The notes: generated by a model from the sequence alone, not told the origin. Shown: positions 24,258 to 37,213, counted from the stretch's first letter. The stretch: 64,000 nt of DNA from Platynereis dumerilii (GCA_026936325.1 JAPTHN010000015.1:5296117-5360116); one strand, 5' to 3'. Numbers and translations are program-made.

Positions 24258-24271
24258 GTTGCCATAGCAAC
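24258..24271. promoter_or_regulatory. RFX-type X-box in left TIR
   Basis: GTTGCCATAGCAAC matches the palindromic RFX-family X-box GTTnCC-AT-GGnAAC/GCAAC form. The mirrored box GTTGCTATGGCAAC is at 32571-32584. Binding is inferred from the motif only. Confidence 0.5.
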
Positions 24272-26757
24272 CGTTACTATGTTGAGAAAACAATCAGAAA
24301 ATAACCAGACATTGTTATATTTAATGGTCATTTTTAAGAATGGAAATAGCAATAGAAAAAAATGGTCAGTTCAGCCATATTTAGAACTAAATTAGGCTAT
24401 TTCACGCATTTAAAATAATGACACAGGTGAAAGGGGTTAAAGGTAAATTTAGGGTAAATGTCCAAAAATTGATAAAATTGTGATAACGACTGTTATTCTT
24501 TCACTCTACAGGAAGTGCATATATGAGAAGGACTTGTTTTTTCACATGATTGTGTGCTCATGACTCTCCTCTACACCTTCCCAAAATTTCAAGCAGCTGC
24601 GATGAATTTAAAAGTCTTAAAAGGTTGCCATGGAAACCAATGTCATAATTTTTTGTCAAAATTGCCACATTTTGACATCACTATGGCTAAATAAGACAAA
24701 TAACTATAAGCTCTAATCTAGGGGGTAAATGTGGTAACCCCCACTTTTTAAAAAAAATCATTAAAAAATGTATAATTAATGATCACTTGTTGCCATGGAA
24801 ACCATTTTAATTGAAATCTTATGAATGATTTTTGGAAAAGCAAAACAAACCTACTCTGGATGCTTTGTTGAGGTCCAATTTTTTGACATTTTGATGACTT
24901 TTTTTTTGGAGAGATTAACTATGTCTTGTACTAGTAATTAGAATATGACAAAAACAAAAACTATGGCCATAGCTGTATACACACTTTATTGTCAAACAAA
25001 TCCAGAAATTTGATTCTTCTTTACATTATTAATTTCAAAACCAGCTATGCACCATTTGTAGTGTTAGAACTCACAAACAGATAAAGCACTCAAAGACTTC
25101 TGGAATTTTCTTGTCATATATATATGCTGCTGTCATGGCAACATATCGCCACAATCATTACATTGTGCTTGTTAGAGCCCGCATGGCATCAGTAAAGTTG
25201 ACATAGCATCCAGTTTATTCGGAATAGAAAGTTGTCTGACACACCAAATTAAAGCTAAGTTGCCACAGAATCTCAAAGAAAAATTAAAATGTGTCTGATA
25301 TTCAATTAAATGCTTTTAATTAAACATTTTTTGCAGAAGTTTTGATAAGTTTGCAATCTAGCCATTCACAACACAGCTTGTTGCGGGGTGGGGGGGGGGG
25401 ATGGGAGGAGGACTGCGGATTTTTGGTGAAAAAGTGTGCACAGAGCTCCAGTTGTTCCCCTCCCCCCCAATTATTTTTAATCCTTTACATGCCACTGCTA
25501 TTTAAAACACATTTTACATCACAAACTAACTTTACTCATGTAGTGCACGTTTCTGTCATTATATATACTAGAAAATACCCAATAACCAGAGAGTGGAAGA
25601 AAGGGGGTTATGCATCATAAACTGGTCCATTTTGCGTTATGGTAAACGATATCCCATTTTCATTTTTGTGATAGTTGATCCCATGGACATAGCACTACAC
25701 AGTGCTTCAAACAGACCTTCATTATCTCGTATAGTTTCCGAGATATGGACATTTATGTATTTCTCGTGTCCATTAAAATATGAAGACTTGAGCTTTTAGA
25801 CAGACATTTTCTCGAAATTGACTCTTTTCATCAAAACACATGTAACTTTCTTATTACATAACCAAGTACCATGAGGTTTGCGGCAAAATGCTCCTGAGAA
25901 GTTATTCTAAGCACACATGTCAATACTTAGTACGTACATTAAATTATCTATGTGAAAACTACTTTGCAAAACGACAGTTCTTTTCCTTGAAAAATTCTTA
26001 AATCTGACCTGCTACCCGTGTTTCTGAGTGAAAAGTCACAAGAAAAATTGCAGTTCCTTTAACCTAGACATGTTCTGGACATGCATAGTCCTTATATGAA
26101 TTAGCTTGTCATATATTTGACCAAATGTATTCTTTAGGACCCAGATAGTCAGTGGATCAAATTGGTTATAAATTAGTATCATAAGAGGGTTAGATAGAGA
26201 GATAGATGATAGATTTCATACATGCAGCCCTCTAAGGCCTGTTCTGGCCACTCGCAAGGCTTGATAGATGATATAGAAGAATGGATGCGAGTCTGCTACA
26301 TGTTACACATTTAGTTACCCCAAGTGAGGGATCTTTAACTTGCCCATCAAAGACTCAGATACAAGGGGCCTCCAATTTACATCTCATCTGAATGATAACA
26401 ATCTAAATTTTGCTCCTAACTATGTATCAAAATGTTTTAGGTTCATCAAATATAACATTTTGCAAAGTGCTCCTTCTAGATCAATGCTAAACTTCGTAGC
26501 GCAATTTGCTTAGTTTTCTATTTGAAGTGTTCAAAACGCTCACTATAAGATATCTGAATGGTGCACATGAACTTAAATAACTGTCTAGCAAAATAAAACA
26601 TGATCAGGAGGGTGCAGAGGGTCAATTTCTTCATTTCACAATATCTCCAATCCAACTACGCCGATCCACTTCCGGCTCTACCCATGAAACTTGCTCCACC
26701 CTTTTAGTGGACCAGTTCGTCACGCATGGCCAGGGAGGATTCCCCTGTATACAGGCC

Positions 26758-27165
26758 ACTTCTCTTCTTCTCTTCTTCTATTCTCCTACTCTTCTCCCGC
26801 CTCCTTCTCCCCTCCCCTCAAGTGGTAGCTCCACACAGGATAGTCTGGGGGGGGGGGTGGTGATCTGTTTTGGCATTCGCCAGCCCCAATCACCCCATAT
26901 TTTCTTCAAAATACTGTGTTTTTCTCCCTTGGCCGTCCTCCCTGGATCCACCACTGCCTTCAATAACCTCCTTCTTTCCCCTTTTTCTTTCCTGGTCTAC
27001 TCTCCCCTTCTTCTTTCCTGGTCTTCTCACCCCTCCTTCTTTCCTGGTCTTCTCACCATTCCTTCTTTCCTGGTCTTCCCTTTCCTAGCATCTCCTTTCT
27101 ATACTTCTCTCCTCTCCTTTTTTACTGTCCTTCTCATGTCTCCTTCTCCCACTTTCTCAACATAG
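26758..27165. repeat. Pyrimidine-rich tract and minisatellite
   Basis: Almost pure C/T on the + strand. At about 26985-27095 the words ccttctttcctggtcttct recur several times with a period of about 24-27 bp. Frames of 61-152 codons across it are composition artefacts. Confidence 0.8.
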
Positions 27166-27503
27166 GCATAGTAGGCAGGGGTGCAGTTATTCTTTGGGTA
27201 GCCCTCTAAATTTATTCACCTCCTACACATTCTACTTGCAGCAACTTCGTGAAAACGTCGTGATTTTGGCATAAACGTTATGAAGCAACATCAAGATATG
27301 ATGTTATGTTGTGGCAATGTTGTATTGTGAAAAGATTTAAGCGCTTTGTTCACGTTATGGCAACATAGCTTCTACCATTCATTTTTATGTGAGAGCAGAC
27401 AAACCCTCCACCAATTGTTAGAAATGTTTAGTTTACCTTGTGTCCCCCTTCAGACCGCCTGGGATATGACACTTAGACTAGTCAGTGCTAAAGGTACTGC
27501 ATG

Positions 27504-27707
27504 CAGTGGCGTCCCTATAGGGGTGCACAGGGGGGGGCACATGCTCCCCCATAATTGGACCTGTGCCCCCCCAGGTGCTCCCCCCCTCCATATGAACTTT
27601 TCAACCTTTGCCAATATATACAATTAGTATTTTGAGTGCCCCCCTCAGACAATCGCATACCCCCCAGGTGCCCCCCCCCCGCTCGAGACCCCCTAGTTAT
27701 GCCACTG
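27504..27707. mobile_element. hAT-like MITE, CAGTGGCGT type
   Basis: Left end CAGTGGCGTCCCTATAGGGG; reverse-complemented right end CAGTGGCATAACTAGGGGG. Flanking octamers actgcatg (27496-27503) and actacatt (27708-27715) match at 6 of 8 positions, in line with an aged 8-bp hAT duplication. 204 bp, C-run rich, no coding frame. Nested inside the 8.6-kb element. Confidence 0.8.
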
Positions 27708-28118
27708 ACTACATTTCCACATTTCAACGCTAGAATAGACATTGCATATTCAGACTTGTCAGTTATTACACCTAGGCAAGTCAGAGATATTACATTTAGG
27801 CAAGTCATTGCTAGATATGAGATCTTGCAATATCTAGGCTTATATGCCTCTCCCCATCTCCACTCTCCTTCTCAACCACTCCCCAACTCAAATCTGATTG
27901 AATCTAGCTTACGAAATTCGGGCAAATATTGCCAGTCCTCCCAAAAAGTTTGTTTGCTTTATGCCTATATATACCTCTCTGTAATCTCTTGTTACAAAAT
28001 CTATCTGATCCATCCTCTATGCAATATGGGATATACTTTAATTTTTTGTTAGCCATGCATTGAGCAAAGCAAAAATGCGTAATTATGAGAGCTTCAAAAA
28101 TAATAAATTGGACATTAA

Positions 28119-28921
28119 GGTGGCTCGCTACTCATGGCCCAGCAATGGCGTCGTCACCATAGCAACAGCAGCCTGCTGAGCTCTGTGAGCTGCTTTTTTG
28201 GAATATCATAATTCCGTGCGACGGCCGCTTCATTGGCCATTTGCGCCACTTCTGTTAGGGTTAGAGACTTCTGGTTTAAAGCATTAGATGCGCTGTGAAG
28301 AGGACTACTTTCTGACAGAGTATCAGCTTTATAGTCCAAATAGAATATTTTTACAGGCAATTTTCGGCAAGCAGGTCTAATTTCTCAAAAATGACTTTGA
28401 GACTCAAATAAATTTTTATATCAAAATCCATCGCGGTAGCAAACCTTCTCTATGCATTTTGTTGTTCCTCATAATATTTGGAATTAAATGACAAAGAAAT
28501 GAGAAATCCTATCTAGCCAATTTTTTTTAGCGCCATGGCTTATGAAAAAAGTTAAAATTGTCAAAATCAATATTTTTATTCCGAGCCCCTTGGAAAGCCA
28601 TTTAAACTAAATATATCTCTTTGAAATTGTAATCATCTTTTCCATGAAAGTATCTTCTTTAATTTCATGCTTCGTTGCATAATATGGGATGCATGACCAC
28701 TGAATGGCAGGGCAAACGTCACAGTAAAAAAATTAAGAAAAAAATTGAGTTTTTCAGATGTGCATGGACTGACTTTCTTGTACATAACCTCAAATATCTC
28801 GAAAAAAAGGCTGGTTGCGACCACTTTTTTTTACATATCCTTGCTATAAACTATATTTTGGATCATTCTAAACTGTTTTTGAGCAATCCTATCTTAGAAA
28901 GTTCACGAGTATCGAGCCACC
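28119..28921. mobile_element. 803-bp TIR element with TTAA duplication
   Basis: Ends read GGTGGCTCGCTACTCATG and GGTGGCTCGATACTCGTG (reverse complement), flanked by TTAA at 28115-28118 and 28922-28925. TTAA duplications are made by piggyBac and Kolobok transposases; the GGTGG terminus does not decide between them. No transposase frame. Contains the X-box word GTCACCATAGCAAC at 28153-28166. Nested in the 8.6-kb element. Confidence 0.8.
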
Positions 28922-28925
28922 TTAA

Positions 28926-30460
28926 ATAACTTGATGTTTCCCGAGACGTAAAATGTAGGTATGTTACAAAATTTTTTAAAATTTTGCTAAAAATCCGAGC
29001 CCCAACTTAACAGATAGATCTTAGCATAACTAAGAAAATGGTACGAAGATTGCTAAAATCGGTTGAGAAATAAGGGAGATATTGCATATTTTGTGTTGCA
29101 AAAAACACATAAAATTTTCCCTTGGATTCCTATGCTAAATGCATAAAAGTTGTGACCTGAGATACCGCATTTCTTGAAAAAAATGTGAATAACTTCTTCA
29201 TTTTCTGAGATAACTGCTTGAAATGTGGGCAGATTTTAGAATATATTGTAATAGAGACTTGCAAGTAAGTGGAAAAACAAAACAATATGTTAAAACGATC
29301 ATTTCACTTGATATGTTGATTGCTTTTAAAATCTTAATATTCACAAACTTTCAAAGTGCCCTGGTTTTATGCAAATATAGCACAATTTCTTTAAACATTG
29401 AGCCGCAATTGGACCTCCTACAACACACTGGATCAATCTGAATGATTAGGAAAGGGAATTTTCAGGCCTGCTTCATGTTTTACATTCATTTTAAAGTAAT
29501 CTTAGGAAAAAAAGACAGATATATTAGTATTTGTCGTTTTACTGCCAATAATACACATTTCCAAGCTTCATTATTCAATAATCATCAAGTCTGGCATAGA
29601 CCTCATGTATGATATTGGAAGAAACATTAGTAATTGCAAAATTATTCACTTTCCACTAAACTGTTGCTCATTTTAGTTAGTTATTTTTGAAACTTCCATT
29701 TACAGACACCACTTCCCTAGAAAACACACCAATGCAAATATTCGTTTTGTAACATAATATACATGGGATTAGTCTTATGAAAATTTTACATAACATGCTG
29801 ATAGCTTCCAAAAACGTCCCATGAACAAACATAGACCTTTTTTAAATACCAACACTCTCAAAAATCTGAATGAAAACACCTTTTTTGAAGATTTTTATAA
29901 AAACTACCTGTAGGGGGCAGGTCAGCATGGGCACTTAAATTTTATTAATTTCATCTTCTTTAATTGTTGTTGAGTCAAACATACCTGTCTTCCATCCAAT
30001 TAAGCATGTAAAATGGCAAACCTTCCAGGCTCATAAAAAAAGTGGAATTAGCAGCCTGATCATTGAAACTTATCATCACAGAATCTTGAATTTTGTAACT
30101 TGCATTTTCGACAGTAGCCATGACGATTTAATTAGACACCAAAGTTTTGCACATACAGATGTGAAATTTTCAATCAATATACCTGATGGCAACTACTAAA
30201 TGTGTGGAAACTTTCATTGTAATATTTTGAGTGGAAGTACCATTGTTAGCCAATTTGCAATCGTGCAAGCCCTTAACTCCCCCCCCCCCATCCCCACCAA
30301 AAAGTGGGGCATCTGTGAATTGGGGCAAAATAAGACATCATTTCAGATAATAACCTAACTGATACAATACCACATTTAAACACAACAGCTGTTTAGGATG
30401 GTTTTATCCGAGATGAATTCTCATTTGATGCTATCTCCCATTCACATTTCAGAAATACTG
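28926..30460. other. Interior of the 8.6-kb element, no gene seen
   Basis: AT-rich, with only short frames (at most 72 codons) lacking family signatures. A C10-type run lies near 30280. Confidence 0.5.
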
Positions 30461-30502
30461 CAATGTACAATTTTTTTCTGCAATGTACGCTTTTCTTTAA
30501 AC

Positions 30503-31402
30503 ATAAAATTGAAGTTGAAATGTTTCTCTCCAATCCTGGTTACTTTGCAAAGAATCCTTGTGCAATTAAATGTGAAATTAAAGGTGTTGAACTTGAGTCT
30601 CCACCTTGTGAGAGTGTCACGAAACCAATGAGGCATGGACAAAAAAATGTAATAGATCAACAGCTTGGGATTATCCCTATCCTATTATGATCATCACATC
30701 AGGTCAAATAAATGGAAGTTCTAAGATCATCACAATCATATTTTTCTGGAGGTTCCATCCAGCAGTGGCACAACTATTCATACAAGTGACATGGGAAAAA
30801 AAATGTTACACCTTACAGTGTTTTGTAACATACCTTCACAATGGAGTTCCAAAATTTACAACTTAATTTTCTTTTTCAGACTAAAAATATTCATGTCCCA
30901 TTTATAAAACCTTTCTTCTGCAGTCAATCAGCAGATTGTCTGCTCAAGCTAATATTAAATGGGATGGGTTTACCCTTGCTAAAGTGTGACAGAAATCCTT
31001 CTTCATGTCAGAAATGGTGCAACCTGTAACTCATTTCTGCATCTATAGATTTTCTTAAAACTTCACAAAATTGAAGTTGAGATGTTTTTCTCGAATCCTG
31101 GATACTTTTCAGAAAATCCTGGTACAATTTTCAATGAAACTAAAGGTGTTAAACTTGAGTCTCCACTTTGTGAAGGTGTTAGCATGTGAAATCACTGAGG
31201 TGTGAATAAAAAAATATAATAGATCAACAGACTGGGATTATATCTATCTTATACAATCAAAACATTAGGTGAAATCCATGAAAATATCTGTAAAATCATA
31301 TTTTTGTAGAGGTACCGTCCAAGAGTAGCACAACTGCTCACACAAGTGACAAGGGAAAAAAATTTCACACCTAATTCTTTATTTTGTAACATACCTATAA
31401 AA
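30503..31402 (+). repeat. 563-bp-period direct duplication inside the 8.6-kb element
   Basis: Positions 30503-30842 and 31066-31402 align: aaaattgaagttga, cttgagtctccac, aatagatcaacag, gtgacawgggaaaaaaa and ttttgtaacatacct occur in the same order in both. A spacer of about 220 bp separates them. Frames are not conserved between the two, so it is probably non-coding. Confidence 0.85.
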
Positions 31403-32570
31403 TGTGCAGCTTTTTTGGAATTCATGATCATTTTTGTGCATCATTGGACATGGATGAACTGAAGATTTGCCCACTAAGCATGTTCATCATAAAAGTTAAT
31501 ATTCCAAATGAAGGTCTAATTACATATCTTTTTTTTTTTCAAATCTGACACATTCACATAGATCTTGCCATATTGAAAAAAAAATGAGTGGTTGCATTGC
31601 TTACTGAAAAGTAAGTCAACCTCAATGCGACTCAATACAAATTAAAAAAGGCACACCTTATTACTTCCGATTTATATGAAACGTTTCAGAAATATTGGGG
31701 TACACCGTGAAGGGAATTGTACAAAGTTACAGCCCTGTAGCTTAAGAATTAAGAAAGTTATGATCTATTCGAGTCATCGCATATCTTGAAAATATGAAGT
31801 TGTCATTTAGAGGTGTTGGGCCAGTAGGCCTATGTGCTGTAGTTGGCTATTTGGTTGCCATGGACACCAAACCAGTTATAGTCTTGATTAATTACTTTAT
31901 CTAAAAGTTAAATTTGGTGGTTTGAGTAAATCTATGAACTTTATAGAGATTGCTGGACAATGACTGGTTAAATTATTTAAATCTTATGATACAATGACAA
32001 AAATCACATTTTCTAGTTTCCATGACAACCACATATTTTTTTTTTGATAATTATAAGAAAAGCCATAGTTCACATTAGACCCATATTCAATGCCATTCCT
32101 ATTTATTCTTACTGACTGGACACGTTTGAAGAGGAAACTGTTTAATATACATGTACTATAAGTGTCAACTTAGAGTCAAAGAACAGAAAATAAGTACTTC
32201 CTCAGGTTTCCATGGTAATTTTAACTATGAAAACTTTGTAAAATGCAAGAAGTGGGGTGTCATTTTAAAGCCAGCGAACAGGGCATTAATATGTGCTGAA
32301 CTTGATAGAGATTGACATTATTTTATAGGAGCCTGGCATATTACATTTCACTGTAGTGAGTAAAAATCAATAAATTCCAGTAAAAAACGTTCCATATGCA
32401 AATTAGGCTGACCTTTAATTGTAAAATAATTATTCTTGTTAAAAAGCCCTCACCTGGTTGCATAAAGTATTAACATTTTTTAAACCAATTCCAAGTTGAT
32501 TTGTGTGCTATACCCAGATATCTGATTAAATTGTGTCACCAATTTTGAAACTGTTTACTACATTTAACTG

Positions 32571-32584
32571 GTTGCTATGGCAAC
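32571..32584. promoter_or_regulatory. RFX-type X-box in right TIR
   Basis: GTTGCTATGGCAAC, the reverse complement of the left-TIR box. Partial boxes GTTGCCATGGAAAC lie inside the left arm (24624, 24789) and related words inside the right arm (about 31854, 32015, 32208), in mirrored order. Confidence 0.5.
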
Positions 32585-34737
32585 CATGGGCAATTGCCAA
32601 ACTGCCGACAATCAGTTTTAGACACCCCAGGCCCTATAGATTCCATTGGTATATGTCGGCAACCCCCCTCAAAAAACGACCTACCAAGCCCAGAAATGGT
32701 GTGCTTGCTCCTGGACTATTATTTGTAAAATAATTTTCTGCATTGGAATTCATGTTAGAATTATCATTCCTCATCATGTTTGGCAGATGACAGTGAGAAT
32801 GGCAGCATGTTGACGCATTGTGCCTTAATATTTTTTATCATCCTTTGTGAGACTGCCAACTGACAGCCAAGAAATTAATAATGAAGAGTGGAATTCCTTT
32901 GGAGGTTCAGTTGGAGAATTATAGTTGGCATATCTTAAGATGGTAAATTGTAGTTGATAAGCTGAATTGAAACAAATATCACAAAAAACTGCTGCTTTAC
33001 ACAAGTGAAAAAAGCTACATACTTACTGTGTAAGTAATTTATTCATGTTTCAGTCTTCCTGTCTCCTATACATGTATCAGACAAAGTACTAATGTTATAC
33101 TCATAACATCTCAAGGCTCAACAATAAAGAATGTTTCATCTTTGCCATTTGTCTCCTTCAAGATATCTTTAATACATGTGTGCAAATGTTTCTTTTTACT
33201 TACCCCAAGTCAACAGAAATATATCTTTAATTGTCCATGGCTTGGTATATAAACAATTTTTTCCCCGTTTAGGTCGGAAGATTGCAATGTCATAAATATG
33301 AAAATTTGACTTGTCAGATAATCAAAATCTCTAATGCATTTTAAAAATCAAGAAGCAAAAATGCAATATCATCAATCATGTAAGATATATGTGAGACAAC
33401 TGATAGATCTGCATTTACCAGATGGGATAAAATACTGAACAACTTTTAAAAAGAAATATATCTAAAAACATCGGATGATGAATGGGCTCTGTTTGCAAAG
33501 ACAAATTTCAAATCTCTCAGAATTGAAAGCAATTTCTAAACGGGAATTTCAAGCAGTAGGACCATCAGCATAATCGACAGTCATTAATGGATCTGCAAGA
33601 ACAATTTTCATTCCCTAAAACCACTCACATGAGGCAGCTACTTGCCATAAAGAAGGTGTCTATTGCCAAAAGAACATAACAGTAAACTTCTGATTGTCTC
33701 TGATATAGAAAGGCAGTAAGCATAATGATTATTACTTGGTGAACAATATTTAATGGTAAACCTGATGGGCTAAGCATGCTTTATAAACAAATCTGTGGCA
33801 AATCATACAGTATGAAGCAAGTTGGGAGTAAGCTCTTGCTTGCAAGAACTACTGAAATGAAGATTTAGTTGATTCGCTTGGCATTCAGAAGTACTTCAGT
33901 GACGAGATTCCCCGATCTGCAGTAAGAGTCATGTCATTTCAATATACTACATTTAAGCATTTAAAAATGAAATTACATAATTTAGGCCATTTTAATCTTT
34001 TCATTAATTTAGTGTAACTAATTTGTCTGATGTATAAGTGAATTGGCTTAAGAAAGTATGAAAGCTTTGGAAAGGGATGTTTAAAGTTTTAATGACATGA
34101 ACAGGTGTACAAAGTGATGATAAACACATTGAAAAATGAAAATGACAAAAAGACAAGGCAATTACTTTACTTTATGAAAATGCACAGACAGCTTTCACAG
34201 CTACAATACCGTGTGACCATAGAATTTACATAAATGAGATTTACACAAAAATTCTTCTCCCAAACTTCCAACAGAATTAAATTTCATGGTCGTGAGACCT
34301 CCAAATTGCATTTTTGCCACCTCCCTACTTGCAAGAAATGCCAAATCAAATGTCACTTGCTTCCCATGGCATTTCATATGGCTTCTTCGAAACTTCTTCA
34401 TCAGCAGTATGCATTACTTTTTCTGACACCCCGGCTGACACCTCATTCTTCTCTGACATATATTCAATTATCTCAGAGACTTGAATGAGAATAAATAATA
34501 AATTTCTCATACTGTATATAAAAAGAAATAACATCATATTCACATTCATGTCAGTTATTGAGGAATGTTTCTGTTAAAAAGACATTATTCTCCCAATGTA
34601 CAATTCTCAAGATTGCTTATATATATTTTTTTAATTAGACTTACAACGTTAATCAAAACTTTCACTTTCTTCGGCCCTGTTCAGGCGGCCTAACAGATGA
34701 AACATGTGCAAATACATCCTGCCATCTCTAGAAGTAA

Positions 34738-35383
34738 CAAGAGAAGTACCCTTAAAAAAGGGTACTGTATCAATCTTACCATGAACCTGAGGGCATAAGG
34801 CATGTAATAAAAAAGTTTGATATCTCAAAGTAGGCATTTCTATGAATAGTTGGCCACAGAAAAAAATTCCAAGACCCCTCCCTTTGTTTTATGAAAATCT
34901 GACACAACTATAAGGATTTGTGAAGTAAAAGTAAACTTCAGTTATTTCTGCAACCTAAAAAAGTAAACTCCATTTCTTTAAAAAAAAAGGAAATATCTCC
35001 ACTCCAAAAATAATCCTGGATTTGCAAATAAAAGAAGAAAGTTTGTTGTTCTCACTGGTTTTAGAAATTTTGTATCCTCATGCACACCGTTATGCGCCGA
35101 AACGCATTTTGCGAGCTTTATATTGCAAATAGAGCTAAATTAATGAATGCATTGAAGGTCGGGGAGTTTATTTGATATACGCAGGTTTTTAAATTTTGAA
35201 AATCGGACGTTTATTAATTTTTTTATGGCAAGTTTTGCATTGAAAAAGATGTACACAATCTTTGATTACGTTTCAAACGCAAATAAAATCGCCAGCGAAA
35301 TCCCTTATCTTGTAGAATCGATGGACTGTTAAGAATACTTATATATACGTTTTTCCAATAAAGGTTGAGACTTCGATACAAAA
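34738..35383. mobile_element. Private 640-bp insertion in copy gamma, class unknown
   Basis: Splits the phrase that runs unbroken in beta (11150), delta (49480) and epsilon (59780). The left end holds the hairpin agtacccttaaaaaagggta. Possible inverted ends GTATCaAtCTtacc and GTATCgAagTCTca are weak. No coding frame. Confidence 0.45.
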
Positions 35384-36258
35384 AGTTACAACACAAAGGG
35401 AAATGTTACTGACAGTGAAAATTACTGCAAACTTGAATGCATCTGAATTTCACAATATGACATAAAGGTCAAATTGGTCATGTCTTTGGGTCTCCATATG
35501 CTGTAGAAGGTTTAGTTTTCCCTCCTGTTCCATTAAAAGTATATTTGATCCTTTTCTGCTTTTGATTATATAAATTTAGCAAAAGCAGACCCTTAACTGT
35601 TCATATCAGCTGCTTATGACATTTTCTGACAGCTTTGCTTTTAAAAGATTTACTACTAACTTCACTGTAGCTTTAGGCACTGTGATGCAATTTTAGAGAA
35701 ATGAAACTGCCATTTGCACCATCTCCAAGTGTTTAATGACATTCTGCAGTGCTTATAGTAGAAAGTGAAAAACAGCCGCTTATTGTGAAGCAATCAGTGC
35801 GATTGCGTATTTCGGAAAATATTCTGAAAAGTTTGTTAGAGCAGTTATCAAAAGTAATTTGGTTGGCATTGAATAACCTGCCTGCTGTCTCCACAGGTTT
35901 CAGAGTCATCTTGTGTTTTCTGCAGCTATACATATATTAAAGATTTTGAAGAGTGCTGCATCTTTTTTGGGAAGGCATTTCTGTTGGAATCTTTTTTTTT
36001 CACTCTGGTGAAAGAGATCGAGCTCAGTAGCTATTGAATATGGCATCTCTCTGCTAGGTAAGTTCCCTGTTGTGTATCCCGGTCCTTGAGGTTTCTGTCA
36101 TGACATAAGTTTAGTGAGATTGCATGCTTTGTATGACACCAGACTTTCTGTCCTCCAAACTTCCAAACTTAGCTACCAAGTTAGAGCAATCAAAAAGCAG
36201 CACTTTGCTGCACAGTGAAGATTACATCATCAGTTCACTGGGAATACAAAAGCATGTT

Positions 36259-36925
36259 TATATTTTTCGTTATTTGGCATGTACACGAATTCGTGGACGC
36301 GTAAGAACGAACATATATGAGTTTGTGGACATGCAAAAATTAATGGTGCTCGTGTACATGTAATAACTAACACTCGTGAATGTGTTTTATTATTATTCAT
36401 TCATGTACCTGCCAATTCTGACATTCCTAGAGGTGTTAAAAGTCTCAGAATTAGGTTTAGGGTTAGTTTTAGGAAAGTTCAGGGTTAGAATATTTGTAAT
36501 TGCACCTATACAAACAGGGGCACCCCATGATCTGCTATACCAAATATCTGTTTTGAAGCAGGTGCCCCGCTGGCTGGCACACTGTCAGCTGGGATTCTCC
36601 CAGCTGGCAAAGTTGTCAGCAGGGAGTCAATTTCGGCAGGTTCACCCAATGAAATTTGCAGTCAGATATTGAGAAAGCGGTTCAGGCGGCTGGCTGGGAA
36701 AAATTATTCATGTCACAGCTGGCTGGGAGGTGCTGAATGAAGCTTGGGCTGGCTAGCAACCCAGCTGGCAGCACAACAGATATTTTTCTCCCAGTTACAT
36801 AAAAAATGAATCTAAGTGTCACAAAGATGTGCAATATCTGGCACTTACATGAATGCAAAAATCGTGTATATGTTCGTTTTGCAGATTTACAAATTCGTCC
36901 ACATGCAAAATAATGAAAAATATAT
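36259..36925. mobile_element. TIR element, copy 2 (same site as 12035)
   Basis: Ends TATATTTTTCgTTATTTGGC and, reverse complemented, TATATTTTTCATTATTTTGC, then AACGAACATATA in both arms. 667 bp, no coding frame. Being orthologous in position to copy 1, it dates the beta/gamma duplication. Confidence 0.75.
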
Positions 36926-37213
36926 ACCTGATAAAAGAGTATACTTCAATGGTCTATTACTACTAAAAAGGATGGAAAAACTTTTTCTTGAAGGTTTGGT
37001 GATAAAATATTCTGCTCAGCTGCTCAGCAGGAAATGAATAGTTTTGGCATTCACTCGATTAAGAATTTTGGTGCTGTTTGTCCCATTGAGGCCACTGTCA
37101 TGAGATTCATGACATTAGTATACATAGATTGCATATACTGCATGACACCTGACATCCCACCCCTCAAAACTTCGCAACTAAGTTAGGACAGTTTCATTGA
37201 AATGGAGCATGTA

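Larger units (their letters stand above)
24135..32718. mobile_element. 8.6-kb element with long TIRs and TTA duplication
   Basis: Both ends read TAGTCCAGGAGCAAGCAC (right end as reverse complement) and stay alignable for about 140 bp, through ttgtcggca.tttggcaatt to the rGTTGCCATAGCAAC box. TTA flanks lie at 24132-24134 and 32719-32721. Unit copies at about 7195, 7446 and 46766 give the undisrupted site agcttatttgtaaaatc, proving the insertion. Interior: at least two nested elements (27504-27707, 28119-28921), a pyrimidine tract and a 563-bp duplication. No frame over 152 codons and no transposase recognised. A 3-bp TTA duplication occurs in PIF/Harbinger elements, but the superfamily remains open. 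Confidence 0.85.
7860..32770 (+). repeat. Macro-unit copy beta, expanded by insertions
   Basis: Carries the full block order with anchor blocks at 7978, 9533, 10110, 10982, 11397, 13405, 14370, 15060, 19898, 20107, 22560, 23775 and 24050. It is about 25 kb long because it hosts the mariner element, the 12035-13275 nest, the LINE, a 990-bp GGGGAGA element, L2-like debris and the 8.6-kb element. Subtracting the recognised insertions leaves roughly 9-11 kb of unit sequence. Confidence 0.8.

Noticed and set aside
26707-27165. 152-codon Ser/Pro/Leu-rich frame
   Set aside because: Lies in a pyrimidine tract; low complexity.
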